In this document: positions 33,899-43,375 of the stretch, one piece after another
Layout: every line of letters begins with the position of its first letter
Numbering within the stretch: the first letter of the stretch is position 1
Assembly (NCBI GenBank): GCA_963826035.1
Contig: CAWGVZ010000023.1
Location: forward strand, 62,001-126,000
Source of the DNA: Actinophytocola sp963826035
GTDB taxonomy: Bacteria; Actinomycetota; Actinomycetes; Mycobacteriales; Pseudonocardiaceae
Direction of reading: 5' to 3'
DNA length: 64,000 nt
The notes under the pieces: generated by a model
Told to the model about the DNA's origin: nothing
The model's input: the letters and a program-made list of their open reading frames with translations, nothing else
The model's database searches: none
Position numbers and translations under genes: made by a program

Positions 33899-34188
33899 GG
33901 CCGCTCATGGTGTAGGCGAGGTGGTTGATGTAGGCGTGGTGGATGGTGGTGGGGTCGATTCGGAGGCTTGTGTTGGTTTCGAGGTTCTCCTGCTCGCTGC
34001 GTAGCCGGCTGACGGGTATGTCGACCACCCAGTCACAGAAATGGCATTTCGACGTGCAGAACGGCACGTGGACATAGATCGCCAGTTTCCTGACCCGGTC
34101 CTCACATGTCACGGACTCGATGGCATCCAACAGATCGTGTGGGTTCACGACACCCTCCTCATGGCCCACACCCGAAAACCGTGACGGG
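33871..34188. repeat. Direct repeat, shortened copy of the HemN-like gene region
   Basis: This 318-bp block matches the two ends of 48880-50190. It has the same first and last bases, one internal deletion of about 990 bp and one 3-bp deletion (GGCCGCTCATGG against GGCCGGCGCTCATGG). Both copies have the same orientation and bracket the IS-rich 14.7-kb block. Confidence 0.9.
33879..34148 (-). pseudogene. HemN-like radical SAM gene with internal deletion
   Basis: The frame stays open: the N-terminus (NPHDLLDAIESVTCEDRVRK, then the radical SAM start VHVPFCTSKCHFCDWVVD) is joined after RSEQEN to the last 31 residues of the full gene (LETNTSLRIDPTTIHHAYIN). The product would have the CxxxCxxC cluster-binding site but no TIM barrel, so it cannot be a working enzyme. 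The deletion joins at a GGT shared by both sides. The GTG start at 34148 has GAGGAGG at good spacing, so a short protein may still be made. Confidence 0.85.
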
Positions 34189-34255
34189 CCGTACCGGCTC
34201 TACCGGCACGCGCGGGCATCGTAGGACTTCGCGCGACCGATTGCTCGCCTGATGA

Positions 34256-35227
34256 TCAGCCCGGTTCGGCGGTGAGGGGCGCGAGGACGGCCTCGATCTG
34301 CGCGCGCTGCGGGCTGTCCGCCGGGTTGTGCAGCCGGCAGAGGTCCAGCGCAGTGCGGTGCTGCTCGGAGTCGCGCCAGTTCGGGTCCGCTCCCCGGCTG
34401 ATGAGGTGACGGACGCTGCCGACCCGGCCGCGGGTGGCAGCCATGCCAAGTGGCTGGCCGCGCCAGACATTGACGGCGTCGATCGGGGTGCCGGCGTCGA
34501 GCAACTGGTCGATCACGTCGAGCCGCTCGTGGTCGGCCGCGGCGACGAGCGCGTTCACGCGGTCGTCAACCGGGGTGTCGGCGCTGAGCCAGCCGGTGAT
34601 GTCTCCGGCGGCAGCCGCTTCGGAGAGGCTGCTGATCCGGGCTCCGGCCGCGACGAGGAGGTCGACGATCTCGGTGGCGCCGAACACCAAGGCGTGCCGC
34701 AGAGCAGAGCCGCCCGGCACGCCGCCCGCATCGGCGGATGCCGTGGCGTCCACGTCCGCACCGGCGTCGATCAGGACGCGCGCCACCTCGGTGTCGCCGT
34801 AGCTGGCCGCGGTCATCAGCGGGGTCTCGGCGTCGCCAGGGGCTCCGTTGACAAGCGCTCCGGCGGCCAGCAGCACGCGGGCCAGCTCACCGGTTCCTGG
34901 CACGTCCCGAAAGACCCTGCCGACGGTGTCGTAGCGCATCATGGCCACATAGCCCAGCGGTGCCGGGCCGCCTGGATGGTCCTGCCACTGCCGCATCGGC
35001 GCGGTGGCCAGGGACGGCTGCTCGGCGACCAGCGTACGAAGCGCCACGGCGTCGACGTCGTCAAGGATCTTCCGTCGGAGGACCTCGGTCCGTAGCGTGT
35101 CCCACGAGTCGAGCTCGTACTCGCGGGCTACCGACAGCCGCGCGTCTTCGTCGTCTCCGGCCGCGGCGAGAAACCGGTCGAGATCGACACCGACCGGCAG
35201 TGCCGGTGGTGATGGTCGGCAGGTCAT
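34256..35227 (-). CDS. Ankyrin-repeat protein
   Basis: The 323-residue protein starts MTCRPSPPALPVGVDLDRFL. It contains several ankyrin units: ELARVLLAAGALVNGAPGDAETPLMTAASYGDTEVARVLIDAGADVDA, then SALRHALVFGATEIVDLLVAAGA and QPLGMAATRGRVGSVRHLISRGADPN. The N-terminal 90 residues are alpha-helical and unassigned. It is unrelated in detail to the GNAT-ankyrin protein of the cluster. Its neighbours (lipid kinase, fragments) and its place inside the block bounded by HemN repeats suggest it came with the inserted segment. It probably acts in protein-protein contact in the cytoplasm; the pathway role is unknown. Confidence 0.8.
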   Translation of the reverse strand: MTCRPSPPALPVGVDLDRFLAAAGDDEDARLSVAREYELDSWDTLRTEVLRRKILDDVDAVALRTLVAEQPSLATAPMRQWQDHPGGPAPLGYVAMMRYDTVGRVFRDVPGTGELARVLLAAGALVNGAPGDAETPLMTAASYGDTEVARVLIDAGADVDATASADAGGVPGGSALRHALVFGATEIVDLLVAAGARISSLSEAAAAGDITGWLSADTPVDDRVNALVAAADHERLDVIDQLLDAGTPIDAVNVWRGQPLGMAATRGRVGSVRHLISRGADPNWRDSEQHRTALDLCRLHNPADSPQRAQIEAVLAPLTAEPG

Positions 35228-35324
35228 GTCGCCTCCCTCGGCTATGTGCCCGCGGATGACACAACGATGGCACAGTCGGTCTGGTCACGCTGCGGCTGGT
35301 CTCTTCTAGGTGAAGTGGTCAAGG

Positions 35325-36242
35325 ATGGCGACCGTGGGTCTGCGCGCACTACTTATCGTGAACCCTCATGCCAAGTCGACGACGGCGGCGCGGCGGGAGG
35401 TCGTCGTCCAGGCTCTCGCCTCGGCGGTGAAGCTGCGGGTGGAAGACACCAGCCGGCGTGGCGATGCCACGACGCTCGCCCGGCAGGCGGTCAGCGATGG
35501 GTATGAGGCCGTCGTCGCTCTCGGTGGTGACGGTACTGCCAACGAGACCGTCAACGGTCTGCTCGCCGATGGTCCACATGCCGACCTGCCCGCGTTCGCG
35601 GTGATCCCAGGTGGGTGCGGCAACGTGTTCGCCCGTCTGCTCGGCCTGCCGGCGGACCCGGTCGAGAGTTCGGCGGTTGTGCTTGCCGCGCTGCGCGCCG
35701 GGCGCCGCCGGGTGGCCACGGTCGGGCGTGCGGAGTGGGTGGGGGAGGTGTTCGACGAATCCGGCGGGGCGGTGTCCGACCGCTATTTCACCGTGAGTGC
35801 CGAGCTTGGTGTCGGTGCCGAGATGACGCACGCGGTCCAGGTCCGGCGGATGGCGGGACAGAGGTCCACCACGGTTCGGGACATGGGGACGGCGATGCGA
35901 GTCTTCTTCAAGACCGATAGGCGACGCCCCGGGCTCATCGTCACCGAGCCGGCTGGTGATGAACGGCTCGCGCTCGCCAAAGTCGCCAACAAGCCGGTCG
36001 GTCCGGACTCATCCGTAGGCTTCGATGTGATCGGACTACGCATGTTGCCGTTGCGTTCGATATTGAACCTGTTGCACGTCAACGTGCCTTTGGGTGACAA
36101 CTTGTTCACCGCGCGGAATGCTGAGGCAGTGGATTTCGCCGCCCACGAACCGATGGCGTTCCAGCTGGATGGTGACTATCTCGGCGTGGTGCGCCAACTG
36201 CGTTGTCGCAACATCTCCCACGCTCTGCGGGTTATCGCATAG
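35325..36242 (+). CDS. Diacylglycerol kinase-like lipid kinase
   Basis: The protein is 305 residues from ATG 35325. The DAGK catalytic domain starts LRALLIVNPHAKSTTAARREVV. It carries the nucleotide-binding VVALGGDGTANETVNGLL and VIPGGCGNVFARLLGLP, and a C-terminal half with MAFQLDGDYLG. This family, which includes bacterial DgkB/YegS-type enzymes, phosphorylates lipids such as diacylglycerol at the membrane. It is the most housekeeping-like gene in the inserted block and is divergent from the ankyrin gene. Its stop is 2 bp from the end of the opposing glycosyltransferase remnant. Confidence 0.88.
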   Translation: MATVGLRALLIVNPHAKSTTAARREVVVQALASAVKLRVEDTSRRGDATTLARQAVSDGYEAVVALGGDGTANETVNGLLADGPHADLPAFAVIPGGCGNVFARLLGLPADPVESSAVVLAALRAGRRRVATVGRAEWVGEVFDESGGAVSDRYFTVSAELGVGAEMTHAVQVRRMAGQRSTTVRDMGTAMRVFFKTDRRRPGLIVTEPAGDERLALAKVANKPVGPDSSVGFDVIGLRMLPLRSILNLLHVNVPLGDNLFTARNAEAVDFAAHEPMAFQLDGDYLGVVRQLRCRNISHALRVIA

Positions 36243-36244
36243 CG

Positions 36245-37005
36245 TCACTGGGACGGCACGGTTCGCGCCGGGGGCCGTAAGATGACCTCCACCGCGCTCT
36301 CGGACAGCCCACGCTCGTCGATCAGGTGCCGTCTGGCGGCCTCCGTCGCGGCCGTGCCCGCCGAGCCGCTCCGCCACGGACCGTTGCCGTTCGCCGTAGC
36401 TGTCAGGCAGCCGATCGGTCGCCCCCAACAACGCCACGTGGTCGGCCAGCAGGAAGCGCAGCTTGATGCCGGAGTCGTCGTGGAGCTGGCTTGCCCGGTT
36501 GTCGTCACTGACTCCGCCAACGTGCACCAGCTCGTTGGAGAGCTCCTCGAAGCCGGTTTCGGTGCCGCCGACGCCGCGCCTTTTCAGGTGACGCACCTGT
36601 TGTCCGTTGAACCCGATGGTCCGCGCCATTATCTGGCGCGTGACCGTGGTGTCGAAATAAGGCACATCGCCGGCCTTCGGGCGTGTCAGCCCGGGAAAGT
36701 AAGGACGTCCTCGGTCGTCGGCCGGGACGACCTGCAGCAACTGCCGGCGGAACCGGCGCGACAGCACTCGCGTGTAGTAGTGCGCCCCCGGGACGTTGAG
36801 GTTGAAGGGCATGTCCGAGTAGATCGTCGGGTCGACCCTGAGTCCGGCGGCTCGCAGCGCCCGTTCCGCCTCGATATTGACGAACTGGAAGTAAGTGGCC
36901 CCGAGTGGAAACCCGAACCCGGAGTCATACCACCAGGTGCCGTTGACGCTGGTATCCAAGCCAACCGAACGCTGACCCATATGTCCCGTCGGCGAGACAT
37001 ACGGT
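36245..37005 (-). pseudogene. Remnant of a third VOC-glycosyltransferase-like gene
   Basis: The conserved C-terminal region of the two intact fusions is recognisable. It starts at VNGTWWYDSGFGFPLGATYFQFVN and passes YFDTTVTRQIMARTIGFNGQQVRHL and SNELVHVGG. A frame change near 36345-36390 then leads to ARRHLIDERGLSESAVEVIL before the stop at 36245. The VOC domain, the first half of the transferase and the DxD motif are missing. It lies immediately upstream of, and antisense to, the start of the DUF3626 fusion gene. It shows that this family was once present in at least three copies. Confidence 0.75.
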
Positions 37006-37037
37006 GCGGCTGCTTTGGTCGTCGTGGGAAGGCCAGT

Positions 37038-38216
37038 ATGCTGTTCGGCGTGCCGCAAGAAGACATTGACCGTCCCGATGTCACGGCTGTCTACGATGCA
37101 CTGGTCGAACTGCTCGGTGGCATCTGCGGAATTAATTCCGCGGAACTGAGGCCAGGTCTACCCGTTATCAGGCTCGGCATTGACCCGATGATGTCGGACG
37201 AAATCATCGCACGGGCCAAGTCTGTGCTCAAGGTCGAGATCGACTTCCCGCGAATCGCGGCGAGGTGGTTGGAGTTGACCCTCGCCGACCTTGCCGCCGA
37301 ACTGGCCACGGGAAAAGTCGACAAGGCAGCCGACGAACCGATCGCGGCAGTTTCGCCGACAGCTCTCACTCCGCCGAACGCTTGTAGTCGCGCCGGACCC
37401 GACGACGAACTCGGACGGCTTGGTTCCGCGCAGGCCGCAGCGCTGTCCAACGTCCGCGAGCGATGCCTGCCGAGGGTGCCCGGCGCACGGAAGAGTCTGC
37501 TGGCGAGCTTGCCGTCGTCGACGGCCGACCTGGACCACGTCGTAGACTACCTGCGCCGGCAGGCGCGAGTGACGATCCAGTTCCATCCGGACCAGCGGCT
37601 GCCGAGTGGTGCGTCGATTGTGGACTCGTTCATCGCGGACCCGGTGTACAAGAACCAGTTTCAGACATTGGTGAGCAGCGGCAGCTATGCGCCGATGGCC
37701 GGTTCCAGTCGGGATGCCTGGGAGCGTGAGCTCTTCGCCGGCGCCTACCACGATCACCCGCTCATCGCCGAGGAACGACCCAGGTACGGCGCCCTTTCGG
37801 CGCTCGGCCTCCCGCCAGGAAACGGCGAGTACGGGCGCTGCTTCTTCGAACTGCGGCAGGACGTGAAGCCGCGCACCACGTTCTGTCCCACGAACTCGTC
37901 ACAATGTGGCGCCGGCCAGGTTTCGACAGCCGACACACTGGAAGTGCTACTCGAGCTCATCGCGGCGATAGACGTCGAGTACGCACGTCAGATCGCCCAT
38001 GTGGCGCTTGGCGGCAGGCCCGATCGCGACAGGCACTACCGCGGCTCGTTCGTCGAGGTGCAGATTCACGGGCCCGTCGAGCTGCGTCGCGACGTCGAAC
38101 ACCTCGTCATCGACGTCGAGTACACGGCGACACACTACGGCGACAAGCTGCTTGAACTCGCGGACCGGATCGATGCGACGGTGAGGTATACCGACCACGA
38201 TCCCAGACCGGTCTGA
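37038..38216 (+). CDS. ACP-like domain (active Ser replaced) fused to DUF3626
   Basis: This is a 392-residue protein from ATG 37038. Residues about 12-90 are clearly homologous to the ACP at 25.3 kb (GICGINSAELRPGLPVIRLGIDP..., VEIDFPRIAARWLELTLADLAAEL), but the phosphopantetheine Ser of LGIDSL is Pro (LGIDPMM), so it cannot be loaded. Residues about 150-392 match DUF3626: VTIQFHPDQRL, YKNQFQTLVSSGSYAPMAG, RDAWERELFAGAYH and RPRYGALSALGLPP. DUF3626 has no established function. Fusion to a dead carrier copy suggests it docks where the real ACP docks. Upstream in-frame codons to 36282 overlap the glycosyltransferase remnant and are not convincing. Confidence 0.75.
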   Translation: MLFGVPQEDIDRPDVTAVYDALVELLGGICGINSAELRPGLPVIRLGIDPMMSDEIIARAKSVLKVEIDFPRIAARWLELTLADLAAELATGKVDKAADEPIAAVSPTALTPPNACSRAGPDDELGRLGSAQAAALSNVRERCLPRVPGARKSLLASLPSSTADLDHVVDYLRRQARVTIQFHPDQRLPSGASIVDSFIADPVYKNQFQTLVSSGSYAPMAGSSRDAWERELFAGAYHDHPLIAEERPRYGALSALGLPPGNGEYGRCFFELRQDVKPRTTFCPTNSSQCGAGQVSTADTLEVLLELIAAIDVEYARQIAHVALGGRPDRDRHYRGSFVEVQIHGPVELRRDVEHLVIDVEYTATHYGDKLLELADRIDATVRYTDHDPRPV

Positions 38217-38389
38217 TCAGGTCCGCCGACCCGGCGCCGGCTGGTGTCGCGTGATCCTGGTTTGTCTACGTGCGCAGCCGGGGCACTAATACTACAGGGC
38301 TAGCCCGAGTTTCCCGGATAGTTTGATCTTGGTGGTCATCGCCGCAGTTCAGGACATATGTTGATCTTGTGATTTCCTATGACCTAAGC

Positions 38390-40065
38390 CTGGATCCGTG
38401 GACCGACTGGGGCTCGTGGCTGGTCCGGGCATAGCGAAAGCGTCCTTTGAACTGCGATAATCGGGTTTGTTGAGGACCTGATCGACGCGGATCGGAAGGA
38501 CACTTTCAGTGAGATTGTTGCACAACTGGCGGCACGGCACCGCCGAGTTCGATGACGAGAACCTGGTGTCGTGCGCGGGACTGGTGCCGGTGATGGAACT
38601 GGCCGCGCAGACCGGACTGCCCGACCTGCTCGAGGAGCACGTGGTGTTCGGCTGCGAGCGGATCCGGTCAGGAGCGGCCAACCCCGGTCCGAAACTGGCC
38701 TCGATCATCGCGGGCATGGCCGCCGGTGCCGACAGCATCGACGATCTGGACGTGATCCGCGCGGGTGGCATGAAGAAGCTGTTCGGCGCCGTCTACGCGC
38801 CGGCCACGATGGGGATTCTCCTGCGAGAGTTCACCCATGGCCACACCCGGCAGCTCGCCTCGGTACTGCGCCGTCACCTGCTGGCCCTGGCGAAGCGGAC
38901 CGACGTGCTGGACGGGATCACCGAACAGGCCTTTGTGGACATCGACTCGCTGCTGCGCCCGGTCTACGGCCACGCCAAACAAGGCGCGTCGTTCGGGCAC
39001 ACGAAGATCGCGAACAAACAGGTGCTGCGCAAGGGATTGTCTCCGCTGGCCACCACAATCTCCACCCGCGCCGCCGCCCCGGTGGCGGCCGGGATCCGGC
39101 TGCGCGCGGGCAAAGCCGGTTCCGGCAAAGGCGCGGCCGGCATGATCACCGAGGCCGTCAACACCGCGAAGGCCGCCGGCGCGCGGAACATCCTGTGCCG
39201 GGGTGATTCCGCGTTCGGCAACGGCAAGGTCATCGCCGCGGTAGTCAACGGCGGCGCCCGGTTCTCCTTCGTGCTGGCCAAGTCCCGATCGGTACTGCGC
39301 GCGATCGGCACTATTCCCGAGGACGCGTGGACCCCGGTGCGCTACCCCGGCGCCGTCACCGACCCCGACACCGGCGAGCTGATCTCCGACGCCGAGGTCG
39401 CCGAAGTCTCCTACACCGCGTTCGCCGGCACGAAATACGAGATCACCGCCCGGCTCATCATCCGGCGAGTACGCGACCGCAACCACCCCGACGAGCTGTT
39501 CCCGGTCTGGCGGCACCACCCGTTCTTCACCAACAACACCGAACCGGTCACCGACGCCGACATCACCCACCGCCAGCACGCGGTCATCGAATCGGTGTTC
39601 GCGGACCTGATCAACGGACCGCTGGCCCACCTGCCCTCCGGGGTCTTCGCGGCCAACGCCGCCTGGGCGATACTCGCCGCGATCACCCACAACCTGCTCC
39701 GCGCCGCCGGAACCCTCACCGACCACCCCCACGCCGTCGCCCGCGGAGCGACACTGCGCCGCCACCTGGTCAACGTCCCCGCTCGAATCGCCCGACCACA
39801 AGGCAAACCAACCCTGCACCTACCCGCCCACTGGCCCCGCGCCGCGCAGTGGAAAACCCTGTGGGACAACACCTTCACTGGCCAAAGCAAACAAGTGGCG
39901 GCGTGACCCCCTTGCCCGACCGGCCTTGGCAGGCCCGACCAGGACGCGACAGTGGATGAGCTGGGGAGACCAGCGACTCGACCATGTCCTCACCCGGTCG
40001 ACACCTCACACAACCCGTCACCGACCAAGCAAAGATCAACTAACTACTCGATCCACGGTTCCAGG
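38390..40065 (+). mobile_element. IS1380-family insertion sequence, apparently intact
   Basis: The inverted ends begin CCTGGATCCGTGGA on the left and CCTGGAACCGTGGAT on the complement of the right. The element is flanked by 5-bp CTAAG duplications at 38385-38389 and 40066-40070. The right CTAAG also contains the stop codon of the IS1634-family transposase, so the element landed exactly at the end of that gene. Size is 1,676 bp with one full transposase. Confidence 0.8.
38509..39906 (+). CDS. IS1380-family transposase
   Basis: This is an intact 465-residue DDE transposase. It starts MRLLHNWRHGTAEFDDENLVS at GTG 38509. Landmarks: FVDIDSLLRPVYGHAKQGASFGHTK (first Asp), NILCRGDSAFGNGKVIAAVV (second Asp) and HAVIESVFADLINGPLAHLPSG (Glu), followed by WAILAAITHNLLRAAG. 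It is a different subgroup from the decayed IS1380 copy at the left end. No frameshift is seen, so it may be active. Confidence 0.9.
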   Translation: MRLLHNWRHGTAEFDDENLVSCAGLVPVMELAAQTGLPDLLEEHVVFGCERIRSGAANPGPKLASIIAGMAAGADSIDDLDVIRAGGMKKLFGAVYAPATMGILLREFTHGHTRQLASVLRRHLLALAKRTDVLDGITEQAFVDIDSLLRPVYGHAKQGASFGHTKIANKQVLRKGLSPLATTISTRAAAPVAAGIRLRAGKAGSGKGAAGMITEAVNTAKAAGARNILCRGDSAFGNGKVIAAVVNGGARFSFVLAKSRSVLRAIGTIPEDAWTPVRYPGAVTDPDTGELISDAEVAEVSYTAFAGTKYEITARLIIRRVRDRNHPDELFPVWRHHPFFTNNTEPVTDADITHRQHAVIESVFADLINGPLAHLPSGVFAANAAWAILAAITHNLLRAAGTLTDHPHAVARGATLRRHLVNVPARIARPQGKPTLHLPAHWPRAAQWKTLWDNTFTGQSKQVAA

Positions 40066-41787
40066 CTAAGTGTGTGGTGACCAGTGGTGGAGGCCGAAGA
40101 TGGTGGCGAGTCGGTCTTGTTCGGGGGTGGTGTCGGTGAGCATGCGACGGGCTTTGGGGCGGCCGCCGGTGGAGGGGTAGATCAACACGCTTTCTTCGAT
40201 ACCGGCCAGCTGGGTCAGTAGTTCCCGTACGGAGTAACGCATTCCGGCCTGGAGTGCGGTGCGGCGCATGAGGTGGGCGAGTTGGAGGGCGAGCACGCAG
40301 GTGAACAGGTGCACGCGGATGGTGTGGTCGGTCCAGTGGTGCATCGGGGAGAAGGACACCATGTGTCGGTCTTTGAGCTGGCGGAAGGAGAACTCGGCGT
40401 CGGACTGGGAGCGATAACCGGCCACGACTTCGGCCACGGGCCAGTCCTCGCGGTCGGTGATCAGTACCCGTTTGCCGAAGATCTCGGTTTCCAGCGCGGT
40501 GCGGGCGGTGTCGTCGATGGTGAAGGTCAGCCGGTGCCGGGCGGGGGTGTCACCGGTCAATTGCCAGGTCAGGACGCGTTTGACCCAGCTGTCGTGGCAG
40601 ATCCGTTCGATCTCGGCCTCCACGGCGGGGCGGTCGCGGCGGGTCTTGCCGCGGGCCAGGGTGGCGGCCAGCTCGGTCAGTTGGCCAGTGGCTTTGCCCA
40701 GGGTCTGGTCGAACCCCGCCTGCTGTTTGGCGTGCAGGGTCGGTGAGTGGGTCAGCACCACCCGCCGCTCGGCGCCGTAGACGACGCGCCGGGCCTGCAG
40801 CGCGGTCAGGCCGAGAAACCGGTCCGCGTCCACGATCCGGCGTCGTTTTCTCGGCAGCGCCAGCAGATCGGGCACGTCCGAGGGCGGCACCGAGCCCACG
40901 TAGTGCAGCCCGCCGGCGGTCAGGTGCGCGAAGTTGTCCGCTGAGTTCTGCCCGGCGTCGAACACCACCGTCATCTCCGGCGGTGTGACCATCTCCGGCG
41001 GCGCGGTGGCGGCGTGGGCGGCGATCGCGGTGTGCCCGGCCCGGAGTTTGTCGATCACTGTGGTGAACTGGGTGACATCGGGTTTGTTGCCCGGATACGC
41101 GTGTGACACCAAGGGAATCCCGCCGTCGCGGGTCACGACCAGTCCCAGCCCGACCAGGCGCAGGTCGCTGCGTTTCTGTTTGGCCTTGCCCCGCTGCGCG
41201 ATCGGCGCTTTGGGGTTGGCGGAGTCGATGAAAGTGGCGAAGTTGGTCATGTCCAGCGCCAGCGACCCGATGTCCAGGCCGAACTCGTCGATGATGCCGA
41301 CCGCCAGGGCCTGCTCGATCTCGGCCAGTTGCCCGGCACTGACCATCTGCGTCGCCTCCCAGAACTTCCGATGGTCCAGCACCTTGGCGCCGATCTTGGT
41401 GAACCGGTCGGCGGCGGTGGTGCGCCACCAGTCGGCGAACCCCAGTTTCGAACACGGCGCCACCACCCGATTCAGCGCCGCCAGCGCCAGATAGGTGCCC
41501 ACACTCGCGCCCGCGTCCGCACGCCGTGCTCCGACCACCGCGTCGATGATGCCGGGCACATCCAGCCGCGCCAGCAATCCCCACACCGCGGCCACGTCCC
41601 CGAAGGCCAGATGACGGGTGCGCCCCGGCAACACCGCGGCCTCCCGGGCGTCCAGCAACGCCTCGATCTCTTCCGCGGTACCCAGATAGCGTTCCGAGGC
41701 CAGCTTCGGCTTGCCCGCCACCCAGGCCATCTCGCGCAGGTACCAGTACGGCCTGCCGTTGACCACCTTCTTGTACAGACTCGCCAC
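40066..41787 (-). CDS. IS1634-family transposase
   Basis: The 573-residue transposase is of the IS1634 group (IS4 superfamily). It starts MASLYKKVVNGRPYWYLREMAWV. It carries the first catalytic Asp in SLALDMTNFATFID, a second in TVVFDAGQNSADNF and the Glu region EVVAGYRSQSDAEFSFRQLKDRHMV. Length is normal. Its stop codon (TAG) lies in the CTAAG target duplication of the IS1380 element. No internal damage is seen. Confidence 0.9.
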   Translation of the reverse strand: MASLYKKVVNGRPYWYLREMAWVAGKPKLASERYLGTAEEIEALLDAREAAVLPGRTRHLAFGDVAAVWGLLARLDVPGIIDAVVGARRADAGASVGTYLALAALNRVVAPCSKLGFADWWRTTAADRFTKIGAKVLDHRKFWEATQMVSAGQLAEIEQALAVGIIDEFGLDIGSLALDMTNFATFIDSANPKAPIAQRGKAKQKRSDLRLVGLGLVVTRDGGIPLVSHAYPGNKPDVTQFTTVIDKLRAGHTAIAAHAATAPPEMVTPPEMTVVFDAGQNSADNFAHLTAGGLHYVGSVPPSDVPDLLALPRKRRRIVDADRFLGLTALQARRVVYGAERRVVLTHSPTLHAKQQAGFDQTLGKATGQLTELAATLARGKTRRDRPAVEAEIERICHDSWVKRVLTWQLTGDTPARHRLTFTIDDTARTALETEIFGKRVLITDREDWPVAEVVAGYRSQSDAEFSFRQLKDRHMVSFSPMHHWTDHTIRVHLFTCVLALQLAHLMRRTALQAGMRYSVRELLTQLAGIEESVLIYPSTGGRPKARRMLTDTTPEQDRLATIFGLHHWSPHT

Positions 41788-41885
41788 ACTTTAGGTCATA
41801 GACAATTTCAAGATCCATATCAACTCACCACGCCGCAAAATCCCAGCTCAGTACCTATCCGTCATGGGCAGCAGCTACCTCAAGA

Positions 41886-43289
41886 TCAAACTATCCGGGA
41901 AACTCCCGCTAGGCAGATTACGGTGATGAGGGCGGCGATGCGCCGGTTGTTCTTCAGGAACAGCGGCGCCACCGCCAGAGGGCCCTTGATCGTGCTGTAG
42001 CGGCGTTCGACGACTTCCTGGCCCTTGTAGCGGATCAGGACCTCGGCCGCATCGACGTGAGCGGGCAGGTTGGTCAGCAGCGCGTACCAGCCGTCGGTGG
42101 CGGTCTCGGCATCGAGTGCGGCTTGGTCGAACCACCATGTGAGGGTGGGTTTGCCGGTGGCGGGGTCGGTGCTGGTCTGGGTGTGGAGGTAGGCGGTGAC
42201 CCGGCGGGCGGAGGTGATGGCGGTGATCCGGGCGGTCACCGCTTGCTCGTCGGGGTAGTGCCGGGACCCCAGCCCGCGGACCAGCCGGTCGAGGTCGTCG
42301 GTGGCGCGGTCGAGTTTCTTGGCCCGCGCGGTGGCCGCGGCGTGTGCTCGGGCGGTGGAGTGCACGAACACCCGCCGCAGGGTGTGCACTGGATCCCGTT
42401 TGCGTTTGCCCGCCAGGGTCATCGTGTCCTCGGTGACCCGCCACTGGCCACGTTCGCTGGCTGGTTTGCCCGCGTCGCGTTGCGCGACATAGTCGACCTC
42501 GGTGGCCGCGTCGAGGTCGAGTGCGGCCAGGGTCGCGGCCGGGGTGTAGGCCTTCGAAGCGGGGGCGATGAACACGGTGCCGGATTCGATCATCGCCGAG
42601 ACATTGGTGTAGGACACCAGTTTGGAGTCCCCGATCAGCAGGAACTCCCGTGGCCGGGCCATCTTCTGCAGTGCGGTCATCGCGCCTACCACTTGGGCGA
42701 CCTCTCCCGCGCCGCCGTCGTAGGCCCGGTGGAAGACCGGTATCCCGCCGTCGCCGGTGACCGCCAGCCCGGCCTGGATCTGTTTCAGGTCCGGGCGGCG
42801 GTCCTTGGGATGCCCGAACTTCGGTGCCGGGTGGTCTCGGTCAACCTGGTCATAGGCCCCGTACAGCGAGATCGAGGTCATGTCCCAATGCAGCCGGGAC
42901 GTGTCCAACCCGAACACCGAGATCGCTTGCGCACCAACAGATCCAACGATCCCGTCGAGTTCGGGAGCGATCGCGTCCAACGCTCGCCCGATCCGGTCGT
43001 CGTTGAGCAGCGCGGGATCGATCCCGAAGACCTCCTCCACCGCGTGCTCACCTGCCCAGTCGGTCACCCGAACCAGCGGTGCCGGTGAGGTCAACCGGTT
43101 CGCGACCAGTGTCTCGATCACCTGCCCGTGCGTCAGGTCCGCGATATCCCGTATCGGGCAGGCCCGATCGATGATCCCGGCCAAGTCCAGACGGCGACCG
43201 TAGTCGGCCACCACCGGCAACGCACCCAGCGTCTTCTCCACGCTCGCCGCGACATACCGGGCCCGTCGTCCACGTTGATCCACAACCAA
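41886..43289 (-). pseudogene. IS1634-like transposase, truncated by IS insertion
   Basis: The N-terminal 460 residues are intact: AASVEKTLGALPVVADYGRRL, THGQVIETLVANRL, LHWDMTSISLYGAYD (first Asp), FLLIGDSKLVSYTN (second Asp) and VEVIRYKGQEVVERRYSTIKGPLAVAPLFL-like VLIRYKGQEVVERRYSTIKG (Glu). The frame then enters the inserted element (GVSRIV) and stops at 41886. The genuine next residues, Ala-Leu and a stop, lie across the nest at about 38295. The family usually continues a little further (ICLALLIFCLIERQ), so the gene may already have been shortened. Confidence 0.75.
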
Positions 43290-43375
43290 ACACCCTGGCA
43301 GAGCCCATGATCAGGCACACACCGACACGCCCGATCACCTCACCTGTGCCCATGTGCGGAAGACGGGACTAGCTG

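Larger units (their letters stand above)
38304..41907 (-). mobile_element. IS1634-family element, interrupted by an IS1380 element
   Basis: Inverted ends of at least 24 bp are seen: GAGTTTCCCGGATAGTTTGA begins at 38307, and its complement ends at 41905. GCTAG flanks both sides (38299-38303 and 41908-41912) as probable target duplication. It encodes the transposase at 40066-41787 and was inserted into a second IS1634-like transposase gene. Joining the flanks restores that gene's reading as V-I-C-L-A-L then stop. Another element (38390-40065) is inserted in it. Confidence 0.7.
38286..43365 (-). mobile_element. Second IS1634-like element, outermost of a three-level nest
   Basis: The left boundary is near CTAATACTACAGGG (38286-38299), which resembles the putative MITE end at 22.0 kb. 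The right end could not be located: no matching CCCTGTAGTA occurs before the IS4 insertion. It carries a transposase gene (43289 leftwards), split by the IS1634-family element at 38304-41907, which is itself split by an IS1380 element. The outer limits are uncertain. The stretch 43290-43375 holds nothing else I can recognise. Confidence 0.45.

Noticed and set aside
36282..37037. N-terminal extension of the DUF3626 fusion to a 644-residue protein
   Set aside because: This part is antisense to the third glycosyltransferase remnant and has no recognisable domain; the ATG at 37038 begins the ACP-like homology.
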